Shown here one piece after another: positions 50,138 to 60,390 of a stretch of 64,000 nucleotides of DNA. Both the position numbers and the translations under genes were made by a program. The stretch is from Marinoscillum sp040222955. GTDB taxonomy: Bacteria > Bacteroidota > Bacteroidia > Cytophagales > Cyclobacteriaceae. Position 1 is the first letter of the stretch. Each line of letters opens with the position of its first letter. Location of the stretch: NCBI RefSeq assembly GCF_040222955.1, contig NZ_JAVKCA010000011.1:124001-188000 (forward strand), read 5' to 3'. The notes under the pieces were generated by a model that saw only the letters and a program-made list of their open reading frames with translations, did not search any database and had not been told where the DNA came from.

Positions 50138-50686
50138 ATGAGCAAAATCCAGCGACTTTACTTTGTGGCACTAATCCCTCCAGAGCCCGTCAAATCTGAG
50201 GTGTGGCAAATGAAGGAAGAAGTAAAGACAAAATATGGACCTAAGGCGGCATTGAAGTCACCGGCCCACATTACACTTCATATGCCTTTCACCTTCAGGG
50301 TAGATCGTGAAGATCAAATCATCACCTGTCTGACGGCAGCCGTTAGGAATACCACACCGATAGAAATTAACCTTAATGGGTTTGGATGCTTTGACCCCCG
50401 TGTGATTTATATAAATGTTGAAAAAACTTCGCCTCTGGACGAGCTCAAAAAAAAGGTGGTCAAACAAATGCGATTGGATCTAAAACTTCAAAACGCAGAT
50501 TATAAAAACCTGCCGTTTCATCCGCACATGACCATTGCCTTCAGAGACCTGAAAAAACCAATATTTCAGGAGGTGTGGCCTGAGTATGAACAAAGAGCCT
50601 ATCATGCAAGCTGGGAATGTGCCTCTGTTTGTTTGCTGAAACATACTGGCAAAGACTGGGCGGTACTGGGGGAGATTGCTTTTTAG
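50138..50686 (+). CDS. 2'-5' RNA ligase / phosphodiesterase superfamily protein
   Basis: LigT/2H phosphoesterase-like protein of 182 residues. The start at 50138 is chosen because a GGGAG sits eight bases upstream of the ATG. The first HxT-type motif is SPAHITLHMPF near residue 47, and the second HPHMTIAFRDL near 129 (H-x-T-x). Both motifs are the catalytic His pairs of the 2H family, which cleaves cyclic or 2'-5' phosphodiesters and can ligate RNA ends. The length and spacing are normal. It is divergent from the Cys-rich gene and separated from the giant adhesin by 215 bases. Confidence 0.87.
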   Translation: MSKIQRLYFVALIPPEPVKSEVWQMKEEVKTKYGPKAALKSPAHITLHMPFTFRVDREDQIITCLTAAVRNTTPIEINLNGFGCFDPRVIYINVEKTSPLDELKKKVVKQMRLDLKLQNADYKNLPFHPHMTIAFRDLKKPIFQEVWPEYEQRAYHASWECASVCLLKHTGKDWAVLGEIAF

Positions 50687-50901
50687 GATCAAAGACCAGG
50701 CGGATTGTTAGCATGAGACTGATCAGAATTCTGTTCACCCCCAAGGATCAGCATGGTCACATTTGGCACCAGCAATTCAAACATAACGGACAGAAAACGC
50801 AAACTTTTCTTTAAAAGGCCAAATCACTCAACGAGAATTTATACCCACTCACCGAGTTTAACAATCCTCGAAACGAAATTACGAGCGACCAGGGGACGAA
50901 A

Positions 50902-53900
50902 ATGAGCAATTTCGTAGTCCAGGAAAAAAGAAATGTGATGATTCGGGTCATCACTGGCTCGAAGCATTACGCTCCCCTAATGCTAAGAATTATAAGCACA
51001 TATCTTTTATCTGTGGTTTTGTGGGCTGCTACATTCTCGTCTCAGCTCCTCGCCACCGACCTCACTGACTGCTCCGGTGTAGTGTTCAATCCCAATATCA
51101 TTATCGAAGACGGATTTGACGTACCATCAGGTGAGTGTGCCATCATAGATGTCAATATCGGATTCATAGATGGAAGCATCATTGTTGAGAACAATGCCAC
51201 CCTCTACATCTATGGAAATATAGACTACATCGATGGAAAGATCCATGTTCACACAGGAGGCCAACTGTTTATTTACGGAGACATTGCTGGTATGTCCAAT
51301 GACATAATAGCCGATGAGGGAACCATAGAAATGTTTGGGTCGGTGACCTCAGAAGGAAAAGTGACCATCAATGATCCTGGTGTGTTCCAAATGACAGGGG
51401 CGCAACTTCACCTTTCACCAGCCGGCGATATAGCCCTAGATGGCGGATCGGCCATGTTTATCATGAATGACTTCAGCTCTGTTACCCAGGACCTGGGTAA
51501 ATTTGATAACAAAGGAAATAATTCAAACATCCAACTGGACGAAAGTGGTAATACACTCTATACAATTGATTTTCAGGGGTTAAAGGGAGATTTCCTGGGC
51601 TCTGGACCTACCTATTCAGATATACCCCCGACGCAATCCAAAAGAATTATAGTTTCCGAAACCAACGGAAATACCATCACGGCCGAAAACGGCCCTTCAG
51701 ATTATGTGTCTGTCGTACTAGGCGCTTCACCGACCCTTCCTGTCACCATTACCCTTTTCTCCAGCGATGTGGCGGAAGGTACGGTATCTCCCATAAGTAT
51801 AACTTTTACTTCCCTTAATTGGGATACACCTCAGGTCATTACCATTACGGGTACCGATGACAATGTAGCTGAGAGAACCAGGGTTTATGAATTGATTACA
51901 TCCAATGCTGTTTCAGGTGATTTACAGTACAATGGAATGATAGTTCCTGATGTTGTGGTTCTGAATAGAGACAATGGATTAAACGGTACAAATACCTACA
52001 ATATTTTTGCCCCTACAGCGGATGGTAGCACGATTACGTCCAAAGAAGATTCGGTGGCCGTCATCACTGTTGCTGATTTGGGCTTTGCTGATGATGATGG
52101 AGATGATATTGACAAGCTGCAAGTGAGCACTTTGCCAGTGAAGGGGATCCTGTTTCAAGATAATGCACCTCAAAACAATGCTTATGATGTTGGCGAGGAG
52201 CTCAGCGTGAATGATACAATTACAAAGGCAGAAATTGATAACAATGAGTTCAATTATATTCCCGATAGTCAGGAAGTGGGAAACTCGTACGCGTCATTTG
52301 ATTTTTATGTGAACGATGGAGAGGTTTATTCGGATGCTTCAGCGACTATTACTTTTGACATTGTTGCGGTCAATGATAGCCCGGTATTTACCCTTACCGG
52401 AGACCTCAATGTAGATGACAACCAGGCCTCTTATTCTTATCTCAATTTTTTCAGTGGTGCGGGTGATGGTGATCCGGAATTAACGCAGAATCTGACTTAC
52501 CAAATTTCTACGGATGATCCGTCTATTTTTTCGGTTCTTCCGAGTATTGACTTTGGTACGGGTGAATTAACATTTACACTGGCCAATAAGGTATCCGTCG
52601 TAGCCAACATTACCGTAACTGTAACCGATGATGGTGGCACGGTCAATGGCGGCTTGGATGAAACGACCAAAACTTTCAAGATCAATGTTTTTGATGAGCC
52701 CCAGTCCAAACTCGAGACCATTCCTGCGGGCTCCTACATCGTGGATATGGGCTCTCTGTCTCCCACCATTGGCAACTCCCTGAAACCTTATGGCTTAATC
52801 TTTGATCTGACCAGCAATTACCAGGTGCCGGTCAAAATTGCCATCCGTATGGACAAGGAAAAGGATGAAATTGACTTTAGCCACGAGGGTAGAGATTATC
52901 GTGGAGCACCGTTCATTATTTCTGCCGAATACCGTACCGATTCTGTCAATGCAGTGCTGGATGAATGGGAGCTGCAGGGGGTAGAAGGATATACCACTAC
53001 CACGGAGGCATTGAATGTACCCATTTATGTCACGTTTACTGCCTATACTACCTGGACGGTCGATCAGGACAATGAAGCCATTGCGGCCAATTACTTTGAC
53101 AATGCCGGGATACCATTGACATCCTATACCGTCAAGCCCCCATCTGCACTCGATGGTACGGATGATATTTTCATTTTGCCACATGCTGATCCGTCGTGGG
53201 CCAATCATGGCAACCTCTACAACTGGAACAAGTCGGTAGATGAAGGTGGAGAAGGTGGATGGATCTGGGCGGGATGTCACGCCGTGAGTGTGCTTGAAAG
53301 CCTGGTGAACCCTGCAGACGTTACTGAACAGATGAATTTTTTGACCACTAATTCACTGGTGAGTTATCTGGCTCATGACGATGGGAGTGTACCTTATTCT
53401 TATGATTATCCAGCCCATCCATTCATGCAGTTTATGCAAGACCTAGATGCAGCTTCTGTCAATGGCTCTGAGCAGGTTTATCTTCCCAGCAAGGCCCAGG
53501 GTAGCTCATGGTTATCAAGCACAAAAATTGCAGTATGGGATCCCGATCAGAGTGATGTGGTGAATGGAATTATTACCGATGGAGAAGCCGCGGTATTGGC
53601 ATTTGGTCACTCATTTGGCGATCCGAGAAATGGTAAAGTATTGTATCAGGGCGGTCATGACCTGGATGGTGGAAACATAGCCAATATTGCGGCTCAGCGT
53701 GCATTCTTCAATTTCTCCATATTAGCACCAGTGGGTAAAGTGCCAATTGTTGATTCGATCAGTGTACCGGCATACATGGATAAGGCACAGGATTACGACC
53801 TGTCAATTTCTGCCACCACCCGCGATGGTTCTACACCCAGTTATTACTGGTCTTCGGGTTGTGGTGGATCTTTTGACGATCCCACCTCTTCCACACCTAC

Positions 53901-56900
53901 TTATACTTCACCGTCGGTGGTTACCGTCACCACTTGTATCATTACCGTCACCATCACTGACAGCAATGGAAGACAAACTTTCGAATCGGTCAGTGTGACT
54001 ATGACACCAAACGAAACACCTACTTTCACGAGTTTGACTTCCCCGTTGGAAGCGGGAATTCTAACCGATGAATTCGAAATTACTTTCGCGGAACTGGAAG
54101 CAGCGTCTGACGCGTCTGACGTAGAAGGTCCTATTGCGGGGTATTTGGTAACCAACTTAAATGGCGGAACCCTTTCACTGGGGACCTCTTCAGGAGTGGC
54201 CACTCCGTATGCTGCGGGATCGAATGATACGATCAATGCTTCTATTAATGCTTACTGGACTCCATCTTCTACGGGCTTTACTTCTGCATTTGACATAGTG
54301 GCGCTGGATTCCGAAGGATCAAACTCGGTCACGGATATCCCTGTCAATATCAAAGTGGTGGGCTTTAGTGTCACTGAATCCGGCGGAACTACCGTGACTT
54401 CAGAAGCTGGCGGAACTGATTTTATTTCGATTGTGCTGGATGTTCAACCTACCACCGATGTGCAGTTGGATCTCGTCATTTCACCGACCTCTGTGGCGAG
54501 TGTCAATGTCGCGTCAGTGACTTTTGACAACACCAACTGGGATACTCCTCAAGTTATTACCATTACAGGCCAGGACGATGCCACTCCTGTGGATGGTGAC
54601 GATCCATATACCATTACCTTTTCTGTCAATACAGGAGCTTCCGATGACGACTTTGATCTGATGACTGATCAGGTGATTGCAGCGCTCAACGTAGACAACG
54701 ATGATCCGGGTTTTACGATTACACCCCTTTCTGGAATTACAGTGAATGAATCAGGCACCACAGCCAACTTTACCATTAGTCTTCAAAGTAGCCCATCCGC
54801 CGCTGTGGATGTTACCTTGTGGAGTAATGACCTGACGGAAGGGGATGTCAACCCCAAGACTTTCAGCTTTACCAATTTGAACTGGAATGCTGCCAACAGC
54901 TTCACAGTGACGGGAGCTGATGACCTTGTTGAGGATGGAGACATTAATTACCTGATCGTCTTGGATCCTGCAGTTTCAGGTGATCCAACTTATGACAACA
55001 TGGATCCGGCAGATGTTACTGTGACCACAGCAGACAATGATGTTTCGGGTATCCAGGTTACGCTATCCGGAGGGTCAACAGTCACTTCTGAAACAGGAAC
55101 AACGGATACCGTCTGGGTTCAATTAAACACAGAACCATCCTCCGATGTAGTCATCGATGTGACTTCTGCGAATTTGAGTGAGGGCACTGTGAGCCCCGCT
55201 CAGCTCACGTTTACAGATACAGACTGGAATGTGGCTCAGCTGATCATCGTAACAGGGGTTAATGATAATGTGGATGACGGAGATGTCACGTACAACCTGG
55301 TGCTGGCTGTTGATGATGCCGCATCTGACGATGTTTATGATGCCGTTCCTAATCAATTGGTAAGTGTGACCAATCAAAATGATGACGTGGCAGGCATTTT
55401 GGTTTCACCGACTTCACTTACCATGTCGGAATCCGGGGCTCCGGAAAACTTCTCTATTGTGCTCAATAGCCAGCCAACGCAAAATGTATCAATAAGTGTG
55501 TCCAGCAGCAATACGGGTGAAGCGACGGTGAATGTCTCGTCTGTGACTTTTACTCCTGGAACTTGGAATACGCCTAAGCAGGTGGCAGTGACCGGCCAGG
55601 ACGATACTCAGGTTGATGGTAATTCGTCGGTGACTATTCTTGTGGCTACTGCTACTTCAACAGATTCAAAATATAGCGGGATGAACCCTGATGATGTGGC
55701 CGCAACCATTCAGGACGATGATACGGCCAGGTTTATTGTCACCCCTACGAGCCTCTCAATGAATGAAGGTACTACGGGAACTTTTGATGTTGTATTGGGG
55801 GATGAACCACAAGGAACAGTTAACCTGACATTGTCGAGCAGCAACAGCGCGCAAGCAAGCATAGATTTCACGAACCTTTCGTTTGACAACTCCAACTGGA
55901 GTGTGGCTCAAACAGTAACAGTAACCGGAGAAGAGGACGCCAACCTGATTTCCGAATCACCTTCTATTACGATAAGTGTAGACGCATCAAGTGACGATGC
56001 TTTTGATACCCTGAACAATCAGGTCGTGAATGTCACGCTGGCTGATAATGATTTGGCCGGATTTACCGTCACGCCATTAAGCCTGTCAGTGAATGAAGGC
56101 AGCACAAACACTTTCACCGTGGTGCTTGATGCAGAGCCATCGAGTGATGTGATGATATCATTGACCAGTAGCAACACCGCCGCTGCGACCGTAGACTTAT
56201 CAAGTGTAGTGTTTGACAATACCGACTGGAGTGTAGCCCAGACCGTGACAGTAACCGGAGTAGAAGATGCCAATGTTATTTCCGAAACCCCGACCATTAC
56301 CGCCAGTGTAGTAGATGCGAGCAGTGACGATGCTTTTGACACCCTGAACAATCAGGTCGTGAATGTGACTTTGGCAGACAATGATTTGGCTGGATTTACG
56401 GTCACACCATTAACCCTTTCAGTAAGTGAAGGCAGCACAAATACTTTTACAGTAGTACTGGATGCCGAGCCATCGAGTGATGTCACGATATCATTAACCA
56501 GCAGCAATACTGCCGCTGCGACCGTAGACCTTTCAAGTGTAGTATTTGACAATACCGACTGGAGTGTAGCCCGGACCGTGACCATCACGGGGGTGGAAGA
56601 TGCCAATGTTATCTCAGAAACCCCGACCATCACCGCCAGCATTGTAGACGCAAGCAGCGATGATGCTTTTGACACCCTGAACAATCAGGTCGTGAATGTG
56701 ACTTTGGCAGACAATGATGAGGCTGGATTTACTCTTACGCCACTGAGCCTTTCAGTGAATGAAGGCGGAACTAACACCTTCACGGTAGTACTGGATGCCG
56801 AGCCAGCAGACGAAGTATTCATAGATTTCACCAGCAGCGATCACTCTGCAGCCATTACCGATTATAGTCGAATGAGTTTTGATGCGACTAACTGGAACAT

Positions 56901-59900
56901 TTCCAAAACGGTAACCGTGTCTGGGGTGGAAGATGCGAATTTGGTATCAGAGACACCAACTATCACCTTAAGTGTGGATGCATCAAGTGACGATGCCTTT
57001 GATACCCTGAACAATCAGGTCGTGAATGTCACGCTGGCTGATAATGATTTGGCCGGATTTACTGTCACGCCATTAAGCCTGTCAGTGAATGAGGGCAGCA
57101 CCAATACTTTCACCGTGGTGCTGGATGCCGAGCCAGCAGACGAAGTATTCATAGATTTCACCAGCAGCGATCACACGGCGGCCATTACCGATTATAGTCG
57201 AATGAGTTTTGATGCGACTAACTGGAACATTTCCAAAACGGTAACCGTGTCTGGGGTGGAAGATGCGAATTTGGTATCAGAGACGCCAGTTATCACCTTA
57301 AGTGTGGATGCTTCAAGCGACGATGCTTTTGACACCTTGGCGAACGAGGAGGTCAATATCACACTGACGGACAATGATGAAGCAGGTTTTATAGTGACTC
57401 CAGATTTGATCAACCTGGAAGAAGGTGAAGCAGGATCATTGAGTGTTGTACTTAGCTCAGCACCATCAGCGGAAGTAACGATCTCCATGGCCAATAGCCA
57501 CGAATCAATCATTTCACTTGATCAGCTTGAACTAACCTTTACTGCTGGTAATTGGGACACCCCTCAATCGGTCATAGTTACTGCTCTTGAAGACGATAAC
57601 ATGGTATCTGAAACGGCCACAATCACCGTAAGTGTTTCTGCTTCAGCCGATGCGTCATTTACAGCGCTGACAGCAAAAGACGTGGAGGTGAACGTTTCTG
57701 ATCCTGATGAAGCGGCATTTACGGTTACACCGAAAGATATTTCAACCACAGAGGGAAGTAGTGCCACATTCAACGTGGTACTCAACATTGAACCAACATC
57801 TCCGGTATTTATAGATTTTGAGAGCAGTGACCCAGCGGCAGGCATAACCGATTATAGCCGAATCAGTTTTGACGCGGGCAATTGGGAGAGCCCAAGAGTG
57901 ATTACCGTTACAGGCATAGAGGATATGGATCTTCGGTCAGAAGCACTGATCATAACGGCGAGTGTTGCTGCAACATCCGACCCGGAATTTGTGGGATTGT
58001 CTGCGCAGGACGTAAGTGTTTCTATCGCTGATGATGACACAGCTGGATTGGTTGTGAGTCCTCAAAGTCTATCCGTTGATGAAAACTCGTCAGAAATATT
58101 CGACGTTAGGCTGAGCCACGAACCGCTTTCAGATGTTGTTTTGAGCATCACACTATCTAATGATGCCACACTCGAAATCAATCCTGTTCAGATCACCTTT
58201 ACCACGGCCAACTGGAATCTTGCTCAGGAGATCATAGTAAACGCATCCGAAACAGGTGTATTAGAGGATTTAAAAGAAACATCGACCATTTCAGTAAGCA
58301 CTTCTGATGATGCGCTCTACCTGGATGCGCCGGATCAAACAGTGGATCTTACCGTAGTGTCCATCAACAATCAGCCAGAGATCACTGGTCAGGTACTTTT
58401 GGAAACTACAGAAGACACACCGATCTCCATCGATCTGTCGGACCTGATGGTGAGTGATGTGGACAATGAATACCCTACAGATTTTGAACTGATCATCTTT
58501 AATGGAAGTAATTATTCGATCAGTGGCAATACCATCACCCCTGCGGCAAACTATAATGGTATTCTGACTGTACCTGTAGCTGTTAATGATGGAGGGTTAG
58601 ATTCTGAGGTATTTGATCTGGAAATAACCGTGAGCGATGTAAACGATGCTCCAAGTTTTGTAAAAGGAAATGATATTAGCATAGATGAAGATACAGGAAA
58701 ACAAAGTCTCGATGGATGGGCAAACTCGTTGAGCTGGGGAGCCAATAATGAGTCTAACCAGACATTGAGCTTTGTTTTTTCTACTACTAACGATGGCTTG
58801 TTTGAATCAGGGCCATCTATGAATGAGTCAGGTGACCTTACATTTGAGAGCAAATGGAATGCCTTTGGAACAGCCGAAATAACCGTGATCCTGAAGGATG
58901 ACGGAGGCACACTCAATGGAGGTGTTGATACGAGCGAGCCACAGGTGTTTAACCTGGAAATACTACCTATCAATGATCAGCCAACCATTATCAAACATAC
59001 TGCACCAGAGGTTTTTTCGGGAGTGGTTTTCGATATAGAATTGACCAGCCTGGTAGTGGCAGACCCTGACAACAACTTCCCGGAAGAATTTAAACTTTTT
59101 GTTTTGGAAGGTGACCACTATTCCTTTACTGGAAAATCCGTCATCATCGATGCAGGATATACCGGAGCATTGGATGTCATGGTGAAAGTTTCGGATGGTG
59201 AGCTTGAAAGTGAGCCTTATCCATACACAGTCAATACAGAGGTACTCGATAATGTTCCACCTAGCATTCGGTCGCAAGAGGCTGTGACCATTGTGGAAGA
59301 TTCCTTCTATGCACTTACCAAAGCTGATTTGATCATTGAGGATGAGGATTCAAGTGAGGATGAGTTGAGCATTGAAATTCAGCAGGGAAATTTATATCAG
59401 TTTGATGGACTCACAATCACACCTCACGAGAACTTCAACGGCCTCTTAGCTGTGAATATAGTCGTCAATGACGGAGAAGAATTAAGTGAAGTTTTTCAAT
59501 TCATGATTCAGGTTACCCCGGTCAATGACGCACCAATAACGATGGCTGATACTTTTGAAGTGGCCCTTGGCGAGACTTTGACAGCCAATGTTTTAGAGAA
59601 CGACGCTGACATAGAGTCTGATGAGCTTACCACTCAACTTAACCAGAATAACACCACCCATTCGGAGTTTGAACTCTCAGAGGATGGCAACTTTATTTTC
59701 AGATCCAATGATGTCATAGGGGAGTATGTTCAGTTTTATACCGTATGTGACAAAGGGGCACCTTCTATGTGTGCTGAGGGCATGATCATTATCACTGTAG
59801 TTGGGGAGGATTTCGATGGTGATGGCATCCCGGATGATGTAGAAATTGGAGCTGGGGATACCGATGAAGATGGCACTCCTGATTATCAGGATACAGACTC

Positions 59901-60390
59901 TGACAATGACGGTTTATCGGATCAGCTAGAAGCAGGTGATGATCCGACTGAACCAGTGGACACCGATGGAGATGGATTACCGGACTATCGTGACCTGGAT
60001 TCTGACGATGACACCAGACCTGATCATATAGAAGGGTTTGATGATTGTGACAATGACGGAATTGCCAACTATATCGATGCGGATGAGCTTTGTGAGCGGA
60101 TTTTGGCAGCTCAGGGCTTTTCTCCCAATGGGGATGGGATCAACGATGAGTGGATCATAGAGGGCATTGACGAATACCCGGACAACGTAGTTCAAATCTT
60201 TAACAGGTGGGGAATGATTGTTTGGGAATCTACCGGATATAACAACGGGGACAACGCCTGGAAGGGTGACAACCACTCCAAAAAAGGAGTTCCAGATGGC
60301 ACATACTTCTATATCGTGAGTTTCGGACATCATTCCGGACCAATAGGAAGTGAAAATAGAATTCAGGGCTTTATAGTAATCAGCAGATGA
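50902..60390 (+). CDS. Giant T9SS type B surface protein (SprB-like) with Calx-beta-like repeats
   Basis: Predicted cell-surface adhesin of 3162 residues. The start has an AGGGG six bases upstream. A long n-region precedes the signal helix (LRIISTYLLSVVLWAATF, about 31-50). A short-strand solenoid-like stretch (about 70-190) follows, then one Calx-beta-like unit (about 245-355) and two cadherin-like units. Next is an unusual non-repetitive block (about 600-950) with AGCHAVSVLESL, AFGHSFGDPRNGK and YQGGHDLDGG. Twelve tandem Calx-beta-like units of 110-116 residues span about 1153-2490, then cadherin-like units (2490-2970) and Asp-rich thrombospondin-3-type calcium repeats (about 2970-3060). 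The T9SS type B C-terminal domain begins AQGFSPNGDGINDEW (about 3068-3162). Units 6 to 9 are nearly identical in DNA. The overall design and its PorP/SprF partner gene resemble SprB, which drives gliding. Confidence 0.92.
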   Translation: MSNFVVQEKRNVMIRVITGSKHYAPLMLRIISTYLLSVVLWAATFSSQLLATDLTDCSGVVFNPNIIIEDGFDVPSGECAIIDVNIGFIDGSIIVENNATLYIYGNIDYIDGKIHVHTGGQLFIYGDIAGMSNDIIADEGTIEMFGSVTSEGKVTINDPGVFQMTGAQLHLSPAGDIALDGGSAMFIMNDFSSVTQDLGKFDNKGNNSNIQLDESGNTLYTIDFQGLKGDFLGSGPTYSDIPPTQSKRIIVSETNGNTITAENGPSDYVSVVLGASPTLPVTITLFSSDVAEGTVSPISITFTSLNWDTPQVITITGTDDNVAERTRVYELITSNAVSGDLQYNGMIVPDVVVLNRDNGLNGTNTYNIFAPTADGSTITSKEDSVAVITVADLGFADDDGDDIDKLQVSTLPVKGILFQDNAPQNNAYDVGEELSVNDTITKAEIDNNEFNYIPDSQEVGNSYASFDFYVNDGEVYSDASATITFDIVAVNDSPVFTLTGDLNVDDNQASYSYLNFFSGAGDGDPELTQNLTYQISTDDPSIFSVLPSIDFGTGELTFTLANKVSVVANITVTVTDDGGTVNGGLDETTKTFKINVFDEPQSKLETIPAGSYIVDMGSLSPTIGNSLKPYGLIFDLTSNYQVPVKIAIRMDKEKDEIDFSHEGRDYRGAPFIISAEYRTDSVNAVLDEWELQGVEGYTTTTEALNVPIYVTFTAYTTWTVDQDNEAIAANYFDNAGIPLTSYTVKPPSALDGTDDIFILPHADPSWANHGNLYNWNKSVDEGGEGGWIWAGCHAVSVLESLVNPADVTEQMNFLTTNSLVSYLAHDDGSVPYSYDYPAHPFMQFMQDLDAASVNGSEQVYLPSKAQGSSWLSSTKIAVWDPDQSDVVNGIITDGEAAVLAFGHSFGDPRNGKVLYQGGHDLDGGNIANIAAQRAFFNFSILAPVGKVPIVDSISVPAYMDKAQDYDLSISATTRDGSTPSYYWSSGCGGSFDDPTSSTPTYTSPSVVTVTTCIITVTITDSNGRQTFESVSVTMTPNETPTFTSLTSPLEAGILTDEFEITFAELEAASDASDVEGPIAGYLVTNLNGGTLSLGTSSGVATPYAAGSNDTINASINAYWTPSSTGFTSAFDIVALDSEGSNSVTDIPVNIKVVGFSVTESGGTTVTSEAGGTDFISIVLDVQPTTDVQLDLVISPTSVASVNVASVTFDNTNWDTPQVITITGQDDATPVDGDDPYTITFSVNTGASDDDFDLMTDQVIAALNVDNDDPGFTITPLSGITVNESGTTANFTISLQSSPSAAVDVTLWSNDLTEGDVNPKTFSFTNLNWNAANSFTVTGADDLVEDGDINYLIVLDPAVSGDPTYDNMDPADVTVTTADNDVSGIQVTLSGGSTVTSETGTTDTVWVQLNTEPSSDVVIDVTSANLSEGTVSPAQLTFTDTDWNVAQLIIVTGVNDNVDDGDVTYNLVLAVDDAASDDVYDAVPNQLVSVTNQNDDVAGILVSPTSLTMSESGAPENFSIVLNSQPTQNVSISVSSSNTGEATVNVSSVTFTPGTWNTPKQVAVTGQDDTQVDGNSSVTILVATATSTDSKYSGMNPDDVAATIQDDDTARFIVTPTSLSMNEGTTGTFDVVLGDEPQGTVNLTLSSSNSAQASIDFTNLSFDNSNWSVAQTVTVTGEEDANLISESPSITISVDASSDDAFDTLNNQVVNVTLADNDLAGFTVTPLSLSVNEGSTNTFTVVLDAEPSSDVMISLTSSNTAAATVDLSSVVFDNTDWSVAQTVTVTGVEDANVISETPTITASVVDASSDDAFDTLNNQVVNVTLADNDLAGFTVTPLTLSVSEGSTNTFTVVLDAEPSSDVTISLTSSNTAAATVDLSSVVFDNTDWSVARTVTITGVEDANVISETPTITASIVDASSDDAFDTLNNQVVNVTLADNDEAGFTLTPLSLSVNEGGTNTFTVVLDAEPADEVFIDFTSSDHSAAITDYSRMSFDATNWNISKTVTVSGVEDANLVSETPTITLSVDASSDDAFDTLNNQVVNVTLADNDLAGFTVTPLSLSVNEGSTNTFTVVLDAEPADEVFIDFTSSDHTAAITDYSRMSFDATNWNISKTVTVSGVEDANLVSETPVITLSVDASSDDAFDTLANEEVNITLTDNDEAGFIVTPDLINLEEGEAGSLSVVLSSAPSAEVTISMANSHESIISLDQLELTFTAGNWDTPQSVIVTALEDDNMVSETATITVSVSASADASFTALTAKDVEVNVSDPDEAAFTVTPKDISTTEGSSATFNVVLNIEPTSPVFIDFESSDPAAGITDYSRISFDAGNWESPRVITVTGIEDMDLRSEALIITASVAATSDPEFVGLSAQDVSVSIADDDTAGLVVSPQSLSVDENSSEIFDVRLSHEPLSDVVLSITLSNDATLEINPVQITFTTANWNLAQEIIVNASETGVLEDLKETSTISVSTSDDALYLDAPDQTVDLTVVSINNQPEITGQVLLETTEDTPISIDLSDLMVSDVDNEYPTDFELIIFNGSNYSISGNTITPAANYNGILTVPVAVNDGGLDSEVFDLEITVSDVNDAPSFVKGNDISIDEDTGKQSLDGWANSLSWGANNESNQTLSFVFSTTNDGLFESGPSMNESGDLTFESKWNAFGTAEITVILKDDGGTLNGGVDTSEPQVFNLEILPINDQPTIIKHTAPEVFSGVVFDIELTSLVVADPDNNFPEEFKLFVLEGDHYSFTGKSVIIDAGYTGALDVMVKVSDGELESEPYPYTVNTEVLDNVPPSIRSQEAVTIVEDSFYALTKADLIIEDEDSSEDELSIEIQQGNLYQFDGLTITPHENFNGLLAVNIVVNDGEELSEVFQFMIQVTPVNDAPITMADTFEVALGETLTANVLENDADIESDELTTQLNQNNTTHSEFELSEDGNFIFRSNDVIGEYVQFYTVCDKGAPSMCAEGMIIITVVGEDFDGDGIPDDVEIGAGDTDEDGTPDYQDTDSDNDGLSDQLEAGDDPTEPVDTDGDGLPDYRDLDSDDDTRPDHIEGFDDCDNDGIANYIDADELCERILAAQGFSPNGDGINDEWIIEGIDEYPDNVVQIFNRWGMIVWESTGYNNGDNAWKGDNHSKKGVPDGTYFYIVSFGHHSGPIGSENRIQGFIVISR
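54361..58365 (+). repeat. Twelve tandem in-frame repeats of 330-348 bp
   Basis: Unit starts lie at 54361, 54709, 55048, 55393, 55729, 56059, 56392, 56725, 57055, 57385, 57715 and 58045, giving 110-116 residues per Calx-beta-like unit. The first units are longer and diverged; from 55729 the spacing is 330-333 bp. Each unit begins GFxVTPxxLSVNEG and ends ADNDxA. The repeat block lies entirely within the giant protein gene. Confidence 0.9.
56059..57384 (+). repeat. Recently homogenised core of the repeat array (units 6-9)
   Basis: Units at 56059 and 56392 share long identical runs. The pair at 56725 and 57055 is nearly identical over about 200 bases (330 bp apart), and linker DNA after unit 5 is almost identical to that after unit 8 (996 bp apart). 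Such exact DNA identity suggests recent duplication or gene conversion and is a likely site of unit-number variation and assembly error. Confidence 0.8.

Noticed and set aside
50713..50814. Short plus-strand ORF of 33 codons before the adhesin gene
   Set aside because: No promoter or ribosome site, and a composition without hydrophobic or charged pattern; most likely chance.
56019..57512. Several open frames on the minus strand within the adhesin repeats
   Set aside because: They recur with the same period as the repeats (333 bp), as expected for reverse-strand shadows of repeated codons.
54361..58365. Regular spacing of near-identical units, reminiscent of a repeat or CRISPR-like array
   Set aside because: Units are 330-348 bp, in frame, and encode one repeated protein domain; there are no short direct repeats with unique spacers.
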